Shown here piece after piece: positions 1 through 7,762 of a stretch of DNA of 32,552 nt (position 1 is the stretch's first letter; each line of letters begins with the position of its first letter). Position numbers and translations under genes: made by a program. The notes under the pieces were generated by a model. That model ran no database searches and was not told where the DNA came from. It saw only the letters and a list, made by a program, of their open reading frames with translations. Origin of the DNA: Phenylobacterium sp. GTDB taxonomy: Bacteria > Pseudomonadota > Alphaproteobacteria > Caulobacterales > Caulobacteraceae. The DNA lies in NCBI RefSeq assembly GCF_004299445.1, contig NZ_SCTC01000073.1, forward strand, positions 1 to 32,552. Reading direction: 5' to 3'.

Positions 1-1398
1 GACGCCGCCGCGCTCGCCGCGGCGCGCACCAACGCCACGACCGACGCTCAGCTGAAGACCTACGGCGACCGCTACCTGGGTCAGAACCTGAAGCTGGGAA
101 CCGACTATCGGCTGGCGGCGTCCAATTTCAAATTCTCGGCCGACGGCAAGGTCCAGGCCACGGCCCAGGTAACCGTCACACCCTTCGTGGCGGGACTGGT
201 CACCGGCGGGCCCATGACGATCAACGCCTCGACCGAGGTGGTCCGAGCCGACATGAAGGTCGAGATCGCCCTGGTGCTCGACACCACGGGCTCGATGAAC
301 GAGGGCGACAAGCTCGACGACATGAAGGACGCCGCCAAGGCCTTCATCGCCAAGATGAAGGATGTCTCGGACAAGCATGTCGAGCCTGACGCAGTGAAGA
401 TCTCGCTGGTGCCGTTCGCCAACGCCGTGCGGGTCGACGGCACGACGTATCGCAATTCGACGTGGGTGGATCAGAACGGCATCTCGCCGATCAACAATGA
501 GATTTTCACCACGTCCAGCGGCACACAGTTCGCCAACCGCTTTCAGTTGTTCTCGACGCTGGCGGTCACCTGGCGCGGTTGCCTGGAGATGCGCAAGGCC
601 CCTTACGACATCCAGGACGACGCGCCGACGACGGCGACCCCGGCCACGCTGTACACGCCGTACTTCGCAGTCGACGAGCCCGACAGCAAGACCAGCGGCT
701 ACGGCGACGATTACGACAACGACTACATCCCGGACAACACCAACAGCTCGAACTGGCGGGTGCGCCAGGGGATGGTCAACAAGTACGGCGGGAAGAAGAA
801 GGCCACGCTGGACACCACCTTCGGCCCCAATGCGGGCTGCGGCATGTCGCAGATCCGCCGCCTGACGACCGACTTTACATCCCTAACCGGCTGGGTCGAC
901 GCGCTGAGCGCCAGCGGGAACACGAATATTCCGATCGGCCTCATGTGGGGGTGGAACACACTGACGCCGCATGCGCCGTTCAGCGACGGCTCGGCCTATG
1001 ACGCCCCGAAGACGAAGAAGGTCATCGTGCTTATGACCGACGGCGAGAACACGATCTCGCAGCGCGATACGCCGAACGACGGCAGCTACGCGGCCACCGG
1101 CTACATCTGGCAGGGACGCGTGCTGAAGTCGAACAACACGCCCCTGCAGCAGGGGGCCTCGAAGGCCGAGCGGACCGCCGCCCTGGATTCCCGTCTCAGC
1201 AAGCTGTGCGACAACATCAAGGCCAAGCACATCGAGATCTATACGATCCGGGTGGAGGTCGACACGGGCACCAGCGACCTGCTGAAGAACTGCGCCTCAG
1301 GACGGGACTACTTCTACGACGTGCACAGCTCAGGGACGCTCACGCAGGTGTTCGAGAGCGTGGCCGGCCAAATCGCGGCCCTGCATCTCTCGCGCTAG
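1..1398 (+). CDS. TadG-like pilus assembly protein with von Willebrand factor A domain (5' end missing)
   Basis: The reading frame is open from the first base, so the gene starts upstream of the window; the first in-frame ATG, at 187, is internal. The visible N-terminal part begins with an Ala-rich DAAALAAAR segment, typical of TadE/TadG proteins just after their single N-terminal membrane helix. A von Willebrand A domain follows: the metal-site motif DTTGS starts at residue 94 of the visible part, and VIVLMTDGEN is the later core strand with its acidic loop. The C-terminal end (QVFESVAGQIAAL) is typical of this family. TadG-like proteins sit in the envelope and belong to Flp/Tad pilus systems, but no other tad gene is visible here, so this may be an isolated paralogue. 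The stop codon overlaps that of the convergent MOSC gene in a CTAG. Confidence 0.85.
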   Translation, partial: DAAALAAARTNATTDAQLKTYGDRYLGQNLKLGTDYRLAASNFKFSADGKVQATAQVTVTPFVAGLVTGGPMTINASTEVVRADMKVEIALVLDTTGSMNEGDKLDDMKDAAKAFIAKMKDVSDKHVEPDAVKISLVPFANAVRVDGTTYRNSTWVDQNGISPINNEIFTTSSGTQFANRFQLFSTLAVTWRGCLEMRKAPYDIQDDAPTTATPATLYTPYFAVDEPDSKTSGYGDDYDNDYIPDNTNSSNWRVRQGMVNKYGGKKKATLDTTFGPNAGCGMSQIRRLTTDFTSLTGWVDALSASGNTNIPIGLMWGWNTLTPHAPFSDGSAYDAPKTKKVIVLMTDGENTISQRDTPNDGSYAATGYIWQGRVLKSNNTPLQQGASKAERTAALDSRLSKLCDNIKAKHIEIYTIRVEVDTGTSDLLKNCASGRDYFYDVHSSGTLTQVFESVAGQIAALHLSR

Positions 1399-1946
1399 AC
1401 GGGCCTCAACGGCTCGTGAGGGTCAGGGGGCGGCTCCACCACGATGGGGTCGCCTGCCCTGACCTCGCCCCCCTGGAGAACCACGGCCATCACGCCAGCC
1501 TTGCGGACGGGCTCTCCATTTGGCCCGCGCCCCAGACAGGCCGCCATCAGGCCGGGCTCGAGCGCGTCCAGCTGCGTGCAGGGATTGCGCAGCCCGGTCA
1601 CTTCCACAATCGCCTCTCCGCCCAGGCGCAGCCGCGCGCCGCGCGAGAGCGCAAGCAGGTCGACCCCGCGGGTGGTGATGTTCTCGCCCATCAGGCCCGG
1701 CGTCACTCGGTAGCCCAGGGGCTCGAGTTCGTCGTGCAACTCGGCGTGGATGAGGTGGACCTGACGCAGATTCGGCTGATCGGGGTTCTGCCGGACGCGG
1801 CTGCGGTGCTTCACCGTCGCGCCGTAGTGGGCGTCGCCCTCGACTCCCCGCCCCTCGACGAGGCGGATCATCAGTTGGTTCGGCTTGTCGACGCCATGAC
1901 CGGACTTGCGGCTGACGGCCACGACGATCGCATGCGGGGCTTCCAT
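1395..1946 (-). CDS. MOSC domain protein (YiiM-like)
   Basis: A 183-residue protein that is essentially a single MOSC domain, the C-terminal domain of molybdenum cofactor sulfurases, also found alone in YiiM-type proteins. Seen in sequence: the GVEGDAHYG segment near residues 35-43, the PGLMGENITT segment in the middle, and the conserved cysteine in RNPCTQLD, the residue thought to bind sulfur or the Moco ligand. Stand-alone MOSC proteins are linked to molybdenum-cofactor-dependent reductions or to sulfur carriage; the exact substrate cannot be read from sequence. A TusA-like sulfur carrier is divergent, starting about 80 bp away, which fits a sulfur-transfer theme but does not prove one. There is no clear Shine-Dalgarno sequence before the ATG at 1946. 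Confidence 0.85.
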   Translation of the reverse strand: MEAPHAIVVAVSRKSGHGVDKPNQLMIRLVEGRGVEGDAHYGATVKHRSRVRQNPDQPNLRQVHLIHAELHDELEPLGYRVTPGLMGENITTRGVDLLALSRGARLRLGGEAIVEVTGLRNPCTQLDALEPGLMAACLGRGPNGEPVRKAGVMAVVLQGGEVRAGDPIVVEPPPDPHEPLRPV

Positions 1947-2025
1947 CCGAGCCTAGCTAGCGGCGCGCCTGTCCCGTGGCCAGCCCACCCTGTGCCCGGC
2001 CGACCGGTTGGTGTATGCGGCGCGC

Positions 2026-2250
2026 ATGACGGAGATCCTGGTCGACGCGCGGGGACATCGCTGTCCGGTCCCGACCCTGCGCCTGCGCAGGGCGCTGGAG
2101 GCCGCGCCGGCGGGCGCGCGGGTGCGGCTGTTGGCCGACGATCCCCTGGCCCGCATCGACGTGCCGCACTTCGCTGCCCAGGCCGACGCCGAGGTGATTG
2201 AGATGTCGGAGACGGACGGGGCGCTCAGCTTCGTGGTGGCGCGCCGCTAG
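2026..2250 (+). CDS. TusA/SirA-like sulfurtransferase
   Basis: A 74-residue protein with the hallmark of the TusA/YeeD/SirA family: a short beta strand followed by a CPxP motif (HRCPVPTLRLRRAL) at the start of the first helix. In E. coli TusA this cysteine carries persulfide sulfur for tRNA thiolation and other sulfur relays. The C-terminal strand (GALSFVVARR) completes the small two-layer fold. The start at 2026 (MTEILVDARG) is preferred because it puts the first strand at the N terminus; an in-frame ATG at 2008 would add six residues. Neither has a convincing Shine-Dalgarno sequence. It is divergent from the MOSC gene and convergent with the YihY gene, with which its stop codon shares a CTAG. 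The family is certain; the relay partner is unknown. Confidence 0.85.
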   Translation: MTEILVDARGHRCPVPTLRLRRALEAAPAGARVRLLADDPLARIDVPHFAAQADAEVIEMSETDGALSFVVARR

Positions 2251-3164
2251 TTCGGGTGCTCCGAGGCCAGCGGCACGCGGCGACTGTGGGCGGCGAGTTC
2301 GACCTCGGTCGCCAGCGCGCCCCCAAAGAAGATGGCGTTCACGTTCCAGGACAGCCAGATCAGGAAGATGACGACGGTCGCGACCGAGCCGTAGGTGGCG
2401 CCCAGCTGGACGATCTGCTCGACGTAAATCCCCAGCCCCCACGACGCAAAGATGCACAAGCCCGCCGCCACGATCCCGCCCAGCAGAGAAGCGCGCCATT
2501 CGACGGGCTCGCGCGACATGGCCCAGCGATAGATCAAGGTCATTCCCAGCGTCATCCCGACGCTGGCCCAGGTCCACTCGCTGTAGAGCCAAAGCGTGCC
2601 GCGCAGCGGCCGGAGGTCCAGGGTCTCGCCCAGGATTCGGAACGTGAAGAAGACCGCCGACAAGGCGCCGAGCGCGCCCATCGCCGCGATGAGCACCGCA
2701 AGCGCCAGCAGGTTGAAGCCCACGAAGCCGCGGGGCTTGTCCTCGTCGTGAATGAACGACAGGCCCGCAAGCAGCGCCTTGAACCCACGATGCGAGGCGT
2801 AGCCCCCGATGAACAGAGCCAGGCCGCTCTGAACCGACACCGTGGTGGGCGGCGCCTGGGACAGGCGGATCAGCTCGCTCTGGAAGATCAGACGCGCCGC
2901 ATCCGGCATGACCTGAGCCAGCGTCTCGCCCTGCTGCGCCACCAACGCCGGATCGGCCAGGATCGAGTAGAGGCCCATCAGGATGGCGATGGCCGGGAAG
3001 ATCGCCAGCATGACGAAGAACGAGACGCCGCCGTTATAGAGCATCACGTCGCGCCCCCAGAGGCGGGTCAGCGACTTGCCCAGGACGATGAGGCTGATCC
3101 GCAGGGCCATGAGGGGATCGAAATCCCGGGCCCGAAGGCGGGTGATCAGCGTTGGAAGTCTCAT
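2247..3164 (-). CDS. YihY/BrkB family integral membrane protein
   Basis: A 305-residue polytopic inner-membrane protein of the YihY (formerly called RNase BN/BrkB) family. Diagnostic segments are the N-terminal NGGVSFFVMLAIFPAI, which matches the family's Ala/Gly/Phe first-helix signature, and the later GATYGSVATVVIFLIWL followed by NAIFFGGALATEVEL. About six hydrophobic helices are evident. The molecular function of the family is not established; older annotation as ribonuclease BN is known to be wrong, because that activity belongs to another protein. The gene stands alone. Its start at 3164 has no strong ribosome binding site. Its stop overlaps that of the TusA-like gene. Confidence 0.9.
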   Translation of the reverse strand: MRLPTLITRLRARDFDPLMALRISLIVLGKSLTRLWGRDVMLYNGGVSFFVMLAIFPAIAILMGLYSILADPALVAQQGETLAQVMPDAARLIFQSELIRLSQAPPTTVSVQSGLALFIGGYASHRGFKALLAGLSFIHDEDKPRGFVGFNLLALAVLIAAMGALGALSAVFFTFRILGETLDLRPLRGTLWLYSEWTWASVGMTLGMTLIYRWAMSREPVEWRASLLGGIVAAGLCIFASWGLGIYVEQIVQLGATYGSVATVVIFLIWLSWNVNAIFFGGALATEVELAAHSRRVPLASEHPN

Positions 3165-3220
3165 TCGGGCGGCATATCCGGGCCGACTCGGCCGCTAAAG
3201 GGGCCGCCCCATACCATAAC

Positions 3221-3252
3221 GGCGCGCCGCCTGGGTTAGTAGGCAGCGCGCC
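3221..3252. repeat. Intergenic 12-bp inverted repeat in a 235-bp gap
   Basis: Bases 3221-3232 and 3241-3252 are inverted repeats matching at 11 of 12 positions, with an 8-base loop. The single mismatch (C3228 against A3245) becomes a G-U pair if the minus strand is transcribed, so a minus-strand RNA would form a full 12-bp, very GC-rich stem. It lies downstream of the CoA-transferase gene (stop at 3400) and upstream of the YihY gene (start at 3164), both on the minus strand. No T-tract follows on either strand. It may act as a Rho-assisted or RNA-stabilising hairpin. The rest of the gap 3165-3399 holds no credible gene. Confidence 0.5.
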
Positions 3253-3399
3253 GTCGATGGGCGTGTCGTTCCATCCGGATCGTCCGCCGCTTCGAGGGAC
3301 GGGAGAGCGCGACGTCCGATCCGAGCATCAATCTCGCGCCGCGCGGCTGAACCCAGGCTGAACGGCGCCTTCACGCAAATTGGAGGTTGCAGCCTCAGC

Positions 3400-4530
3400 T
3401 CAGGCGAGGGCTCCGGCCGCCTTGAGCGCCCCGATCTCGCCCGCCGAGAAGCCCCAGTCGCTGAGCGCCTCCTGGTCGTGCGCGCCGATCGCCGGAGGCG
3501 GACCCTGGATCGCGCCCGGCGTGGCCGAGAAGCGCGGGGCAGGCGCCGGCTGGGTCACGCCCGCGACCTCGACGAACGTGCTGCGTGCGACGTTGTGCGG
3601 ATGCTTCGGCGCCTCGTCCAGATCAAGGATCGGGGCGAAGCACACGTCGGTGCCGCCCATGATCTCGGTCCACTCGGCCTGGGTCTTCTGGGCGATCACG
3701 TTGGCCAGCTTCTCGCGCAGCTCGGGCCACATCCCGCGGTCGTGCTGCTTGGCGAAGTCGGGGTCGTTGATCCCGGTCTTCTGCAGCAGCAGAGCGTAGA
3801 ACTGCGGCTCGATGGAGCCGATCGAGACCCACTTGCCGTCGCTGCACTGGTAGGTGTCGTAGAAGTGCGCGCCGCCATCCAGCAGGTTCTTGCGCCGCTC
3901 CTCCTTCCAGATGCCCGCGCCCTTCATGCCGTAGAACATCGCCATCAACGAGGCGGCGCCGTCGCTCATGGCGCAGTCCACAACCTGGCCCTTACCGGTC
4001 TCGCGGGCTTGGATGATCCCGGCCATCAGGCCGAAGGCGAGGTAAAGCGCCCCGCCCCCGAAGTCGCCCACCAGGTTCAGAGGCGGAACCGGTTTGTCGT
4101 CGGTGCCGATGGCGTGCAGGGCCCCAGTGATGGCGATGTAGTTCATGTCGTGGCCGGCGGAATGGGCCAGCGGGCCGGTCTGGCCCCACCCCGTCATGCG
4201 GCCGTACACCAGCTTGGGATTGCGCTTCAGCGCCACGTCCGGTCCCAGCCCCAGGCGCTCCATCACGCCGGGGCGGAAGCCCTCGATGATGCCGTCGGCG
4301 GCGTCCATCAGCTTCAGACAAGCCTCGACCGCCTCAGGCGTCTTCAGGTCCAGCGCCACCGAGCGGCGACCGCGCGCCGTCACATCGCTGGGCGCGCCGC
4401 GGCCCTGCCCCTTGCGGTCCACCCGGACCACGTCCGCGCCCAGGTCCGAAAGCAGCATGCCGCAGAATGGGCCCGGCCCGATGCCCGCGAACTCAACGAT
4501 CTTCAGGCCGGTAAGCGGTCCCTGACGCAT
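3400..4530 (-). CDS. Alpha-methylacyl-CoA racemase-type family III CoA-transferase
   Basis: A 376-residue CaiB/BaiF (family III) protein. The N-terminal [21 protein letters not shown] and the [11 protein letters not shown] segment around residue 110 are typical of the alpha-methylacyl-CoA racemase branch. The catalytic residues of the mycobacterial racemase (His126, Asp156, Glu241) have counterparts at H127 (GHDMNY), D156 (LVGDFGGG) and E241 (SIEPQF), which favours racemase over transferase. Expected role: interconversion of R- and S-2-methylacyl-CoA thioesters so that branched acyl chains can enter beta-oxidation. An AGGGAGA ribosome binding site lies 5 bases before the ATG at 4530. The short-chain dehydrogenase 64 bp upstream on the same strand is probably in the same operon. 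Substrate range is inferred from the family. Confidence 0.9.
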   Translation of the reverse strand: MRQGPLTGLKIVEFAGIGPGPFCGMLLSDLGADVVRVDRKGQGRGAPSDVTARGRRSVALDLKTPEAVEACLKLMDAADGIIEGFRPGVMERLGLGPDVALKRNPKLVYGRMTGWGQTGPLAHSAGHDMNYIAITGALHAIGTDDKPVPPLNLVGDFGGGALYLAFGLMAGIIQARETGKGQVVDCAMSDGAASLMAMFYGMKGAGIWKEERRKNLLDGGAHFYDTYQCSDGKWVSIGSIEPQFYALLLQKTGINDPDFAKQHDRGMWPELREKLANVIAQKTQAEWTEIMGGTDVCFAPILDLDEAPKHPHNVARSTFVEVAGVTQPAPAPRFSATPGAIQGPPPAIGAHDQEALSDWGFSAGEIGALKAAGALA

Positions 4531-4594
4531 GCGTGTCTCCCTGGTCTTTCGCGGAATCTAACCGCCTTGCCGCTCGGTCAGCCAAGCCGCTGGA

Positions 4595-5359
4595 TCAACC
4601 GCCGCCCGGCAGAGACTGACCGTCGTCGATGGTGATGACACTGCCGGTGATCGCCTTGGCGCCCGGACCCGCCAGCATCAGGAAGGCCTCGTCCAGATCC
4701 TCGGCGTCCATCAGGCGGCGACGCGGAAAGCCCTTCAACTGCTTCTGGCCGCCTTCGGTGGGCCACCAGGCATCGTTGATGGCGGTCTCGATATAGCCGG
4801 GGCACAGCGCGTTGACGGCCAGACCCTTGCGGGCCCATTCGCGCGCCATGCTGCGGGTCAGCATGGCCACCGCCGCTTTTGAGCCGCAGTAGGCCGAAAG
4901 ACCCGGCAAGACGGTGTGGCTGGCGATCGACCCGATGTTCACGATCCGCCCCTCGATCCCGGCGGCGATCATCCGCCTCGCCGCTTCACGGGCCGCGAAG
5001 TAGGTCCCCCGGACGTTCACCGCGAAGGTGGCGTCGAAGTCCTCGATCGACAGGTCCAGGGCCAACCCTTCCCCGCCCACGCCGGCATTGTTGATCAGGA
5101 TGCTGATGGGCCCCAGTTGAGCCGCCGCCGCGTCCAGTGCGGGACCGATGGCCTCGGCCTGGGCGACGTCCAGCGAGAGGGCGATGGCCTTGCCGCCCGC
5201 CGCGCAGATTTCATCGGCGAGGGCCGAAATCCGGTCGACCCGACGCGCGGTGATCGCCACCGCGGCGCCCCGTCGCGCCAGGAGCCGGGCGAAGTGCGCC
5301 CCCAGCCCGCCGCTCGCGCCCGTGATGAACGCGACACTTCCCGTCAGATCCGCAGTCAA
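4595..5359 (-). CDS. Short-chain dehydrogenase/reductase, TTG start
   Basis: A 254-residue classical SDR. Seen in order: the TGASGGLG dinucleotide-binding loop at residues 13-20, the NNAG motif after strand 4, Ser in the NIGS segment, and the catalytic Tyr and Lys in SAYCGSK. The C-terminal part ends in a typical TGSVITIDDG segment. The frame remains open far upstream, but homology begins at LTADLTGSVAFITG. A TTG at 5359 is preceded by a strong GGGGAGG ribosome binding site with a 7-base spacer, so TTG is the start. It probably acts on a hydroxyacyl-CoA or similar lipid intermediate, judging from the racemase gene that follows it; this is inference. It is divergent from popA across 118 bp. 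Confidence 0.9.
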   Translation of the reverse strand: MTADLTGSVAFITGASGGLGAHFARLLARRGAAVAITARRVDRISALADEICAAGGKAIALSLDVAQAEAIGPALDAAAAQLGPISILINNAGVGGEGLALDLSIEDFDATFAVNVRGTYFAAREAARRMIAAGIEGRIVNIGSIASHTVLPGLSAYCGSKAAVAMLTRSMAREWARKGLAVNALCPGYIETAINDAWWPTEGGQKQLKGFPRRRLMDAEDLDEAFLMLAGPGAKAITGSVITIDDGQSLPGGG

Positions 5360-5477
5360 AGACCAACCTCCCCGTGCGACAAGAAACCCTTCTGCAACCT
5401 GACCCAAGGTATGGGAAGACCTTCCGGCCGCGCGCGATTCCGTGCTCTGGATCGAATGGGCGCAATTGGATGAGGAT

Positions 5478-6809
5478 ATGACGGCAGGGGTCCAGGCGCG
5501 GGTTTTGATTTTGGCGCGCGACGATTCCACGGCCGGTCCCCTGGCCGAGGGACTTGATCGCCTTGGCTGGCGTACGCTCACGGCGCGCACAGAGGCTGCG
5601 GCCTGCGCGGCGTTGGCCGACCTGCAGATCCAGGCGGCCATCGTCGATATCGCCGGCGTCGAGGGCGCCCCTGAGGGCATCGCCGAGCGTCTGCGCGCCG
5701 CCTGCGCCCCAAGGCGTCTGCCCGTCATGGCTATGGGATCGCCGGATCCCTTGCTCCGCGACCGCGGCTTCGACGTGACTCTCGCAGGTCCGCTGCATCC
5801 GGCCCAGGCCGCCATGCGGCTGGAGACGCTGGTGCGCACCGCCGTGGCCGAGGAAGAGTTCGAGGTCAGGATCGAGACCTTCTCCGAGCGCGGCCATGCG
5901 CTTGACCCGCCCTCGAGCGATCCCACCGCCTTCCGGGTGCTGGCGATCGGCGAGCCGGCGCCGCAGTTCCTGGCCCTCTCCAACGCCCTCTCGCGCAATG
6001 GCGCCGAGGTGGTGGGGGCCTTCACCGCCTTTACCGCCTTCGACTATCTGCACGAAAAACCGTTCGACGCCGTCGTGCTCTGGGCAGGCGACAACCCGCA
6101 CGAAGCGCTATCGATCGCAGCGGGCCTGCGCCGCAACACCCGCCTCTATCACACCCCCGCCCTGCTCTACATGCGCGCCGAGTCCGCGATGACGGCCTCT
6201 GAAGCCTTCCATCGTGGCATCTCGGACGTCGCCTCGCCCGACACGCCCGAATCCGAAACCGCGGTGCGCGTGGTTGAACTGGCCCGCGCGTATCGCCGGC
6301 AGAAATCGGTACGGACGGCGCTGGAACAGGCGCGCAACTCAGGCCTGATGGACGCCGCGACCGGCCTCTTCACCCGCGACCTCTTCGCCAGCCACCTGAT
6401 GCGCCTGGCGCGCAGCGCCCGCGAGCGCAATCGCCCCTTGAGCGTCTGCATGCTGAAAGTCTCGGAGAAGGCTGAACTGAAGGCGCCGCGCGCGGGGGGC
6501 TGGGTGGCCCGCGCCGTGCCGCAGATCGGTTCGATGATCGGTCGACTGGTCCGCGTGGAAGACACGGCCGCACGTCTTGCGCCCGAGGTGTTCGCGCTGG
6601 CCCTGCCCGCGACGCCCCTGCATGCCGCCCGCGCCGCCGGCGAGCGCATCGCCGCCGTGATCGGTTGCACGGCCTTCGAAGCCGGCCAGGGCGCGACGCC
6701 CTTTGTGGTTGAGTTCGACCTGGGGGTCGCAGAAGTGGCGTCTCCCGAAAGTGTGGGTTACGCCTTGGAGCAGGCGGCCGCGATGGCGCACTCACTCAAG
6801 GCGAGCTGA
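5478..6809 (+). CDS. popA: PopA, c-di-GMP effector with two receiver domains and a degenerate GGDEF domain
   Basis: A 443-residue protein with two receiver domains (about 7-120 and 152-270) and a C-terminal GGDEF domain (about 288-440). In Caulobacter crescentus PopA binds c-di-GMP and helps recruit CtrA to the pole for ClpXP degradation at the G1-S transition. Receiver 1 keeps the acidic pair D15-D16 and the phospho-acceptor D57; receiver 2 has Trp where the aspartate belongs. The GGDEF signature is replaced by APEVF (368-372), so no cyclase activity is expected, but the inhibitory-site motif RVED (359-362) is intact. D57 and R359 match the known D55 and R357 of C. crescentus PopA with a constant offset of two. 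The start at 5478 is chosen because the in-frame ATG at 5442 lacks a signal; a GANTC site lies at 5436-5440. The stop overlaps the next start. Confidence 0.92.
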   Translation: MTAGVQARVLILARDDSTAGPLAEGLDRLGWRTLTARTEAAACAALADLQIQAAIVDIAGVEGAPEGIAERLRAACAPRRLPVMAMGSPDPLLRDRGFDVTLAGPLHPAQAAMRLETLVRTAVAEEEFEVRIETFSERGHALDPPSSDPTAFRVLAIGEPAPQFLALSNALSRNGAEVVGAFTAFTAFDYLHEKPFDAVVLWAGDNPHEALSIAAGLRRNTRLYHTPALLYMRAESAMTASEAFHRGISDVASPDTPESETAVRVVELARAYRRQKSVRTALEQARNSGLMDAATGLFTRDLFASHLMRLARSARERNRPLSVCMLKVSEKAELKAPRAGGWVARAVPQIGSMIGRLVRVEDTAARLAPEVFALALPATPLHAARAAGERIAAVIGCTAFEAGQGATPFVVEFDLGVAEVASPESVGYALEQAAAMAHSLKAS

Positions 6810-7339
6810 TGCTTCCGTTCTCTCCGGAGGGCCGCACGTTCGGCCCCGAGACCTGGTCCTACCTGATCCCGCTCCTCGTTATCGGCCTCGTGATCCTGCG
6901 CAATTCGCGGGCCCGCACACTCAAGGTCGAGCGCCTGTGGATCTCGCCCGCGATCCTGACGGCGCTGAGCCTCGCGGTCTTCGCGACAAGTCCGCCGCCG
7001 GGCCTGCTGGGAGTCGGCGTCGATATCCTCGCCGTCGGCCTGGGCGCGCTGCTCGGCTGGTGGCGCGGCCGCGCCAGCCGCTTCACCATCGACCCCGAGA
7101 CCCATGTGGTCACCAGCCGCGTCTCGCCGATCGGCATGCTGCTGATCTTGGGGATCTTCGCCCTGCGCTACATTCTGCGCAGCGTGCTGGGCAGCGAGGC
7201 CTCGGTGCTGCACCTCACGGCTGCCGAGATCACCGACAGCTTCCTCCTGCTGGCGGTCGGCGTGGTCACCACCCAGCGCCTGGAGTGGTGGATCCGCGCC
7301 CGCCGCATGATCTCGGAGGCGAAGGCGACCGCGCGCTAG
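6809..7339 (+). CDS. CcdC-like (DUF1453) membrane protein
   Basis: A 176-residue membrane protein with about four hydrophobic segments: PETWSYLIPLLVIGLVIL near residues 14-31, an ILTALSLAVFA helix, a VDILAVGLGALLGWW helix and a final pair around IGMLLILGIFALRYIL. The GALLGWWRGRASRF segment, with basic residues after a Gly-rich helix, and the cytoplasmic strand ending in THVVTSRVSP resemble the CcdC/DUF1453 family, whose biochemical role is not established. Its ATG overlaps the popA stop by one base (TGATG), so the two are probably translationally coupled. This makes it a candidate functional partner, or simply a passenger, of the c-di-GMP effector. Its stop shares a CTAG with the convergent secreted-protein gene. 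Confidence 0.75.
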   Translation: MLPFSPEGRTFGPETWSYLIPLLVIGLVILRNSRARTLKVERLWISPAILTALSLAVFATSPPPGLLGVGVDILAVGLGALLGWWRGRASRFTIDPETHVVTSRVSPIGMLLILGIFALRYILRSVLGSEASVLHLTAAEITDSFLLLAVGVVTTQRLEWWIRARRMISEAKATAR

Positions 7340-7695
7340 CGGCCGACGCCACGAGGCGGGGGCGGCTTCATCGCCTCCAGCGACCGGCTCTTCTCGCCCA
7401 GCCTGTCGCTGCATTCCCGGATCAGATCGTTGTAGCTGGCGGGCGCAATAGCCCGCGCCTCGCGCTTCACGGCGTCGGACAGATCAAAGCCTGGCGTGCG
7501 GCCTTCGACGCGGCCCGCATAGAAGAACATGCCCAGCGCGCCCCAGGACTTGTATTGCTCGTTGCGGCTCATCACGGCCATGCCGATGAAGCAGCGGACG
7601 TCCTGGCGGTTCGCGTCCCGAACCGATTCGTCCTCGGCGGCGGCCACAAGCGGCGTCGCGGCGAGCAAGCTCGCCGCCAGCAGAAGCATCCTCAC
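7336..7695 (-). CDS. Small secreted protein with two conserved cysteines (paralogue 1)
   Basis: About 119 residues with an N-terminal signal peptide (MLLLAASLLAATPLVAAA) and a mature domain of about 100 residues. I recognise no named family. It is clearly related to the next gene upstream (7763-8149): both have an N-terminal DVRC segment, a central GxxFYxGRxxGR segment and a C-terminal RECS/QRCS segment, so two cysteines are conserved and may form a disulfide in the periplasm. The proline-rich tail (KPPPPRGVGR) is probably disordered. I prefer the GTG at 7695, which gives a basic residue before the signal core and lies just after a run of six G; ATG at 7689 and ATG at 7710 are in-frame alternatives. 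Function unknown. Confidence 0.7.
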   Translation of the reverse strand: MRMLLLAASLLAATPLVAAAEDESVRDANRQDVRCFIGMAVMSRNEQYKSWGALGMFFYAGRVEGRTPGFDLSDAVKREARAIAPASYNDLIRECSDRLGEKSRSLEAMKPPPPRGVGR

Positions 7696-7762
7696 GTTTC
7701 CCCCCGTCATCTGATGCGACGTGGCTGAAGGATGCGCCGGCTAACGGCGTTTCGCCAGAGCG

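Noticed and set aside
1953..1960. CTAGCTAG repeat upstream of the MOSC gene
   Set aside because: An eight-base palindrome with rare tetranucleotides, but it matches no promoter or operator pattern I can name and is too short to interpret.
2256..3239. A 327-codon frame opposite the YihY gene
   Set aside because: Rich in Gln, Arg, Asp and His with no hydrophobic core or motif; antisense shadow of membrane-helix codons.
3152..3361. A 69-codon plus-strand frame in the gap after the CoA-transferase gene
   Set aside because: No ribosome binding site, no domain, and it covers the inverted repeat; composition is like non-coding DNA.
5360..6025. N-terminal extension of the SDR frame across the popA gene
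   Set aside because: The frame is open, but it has no homology, lies opposite popA, and a TTG with a strong ribosome binding site at 5359 explains the true start.
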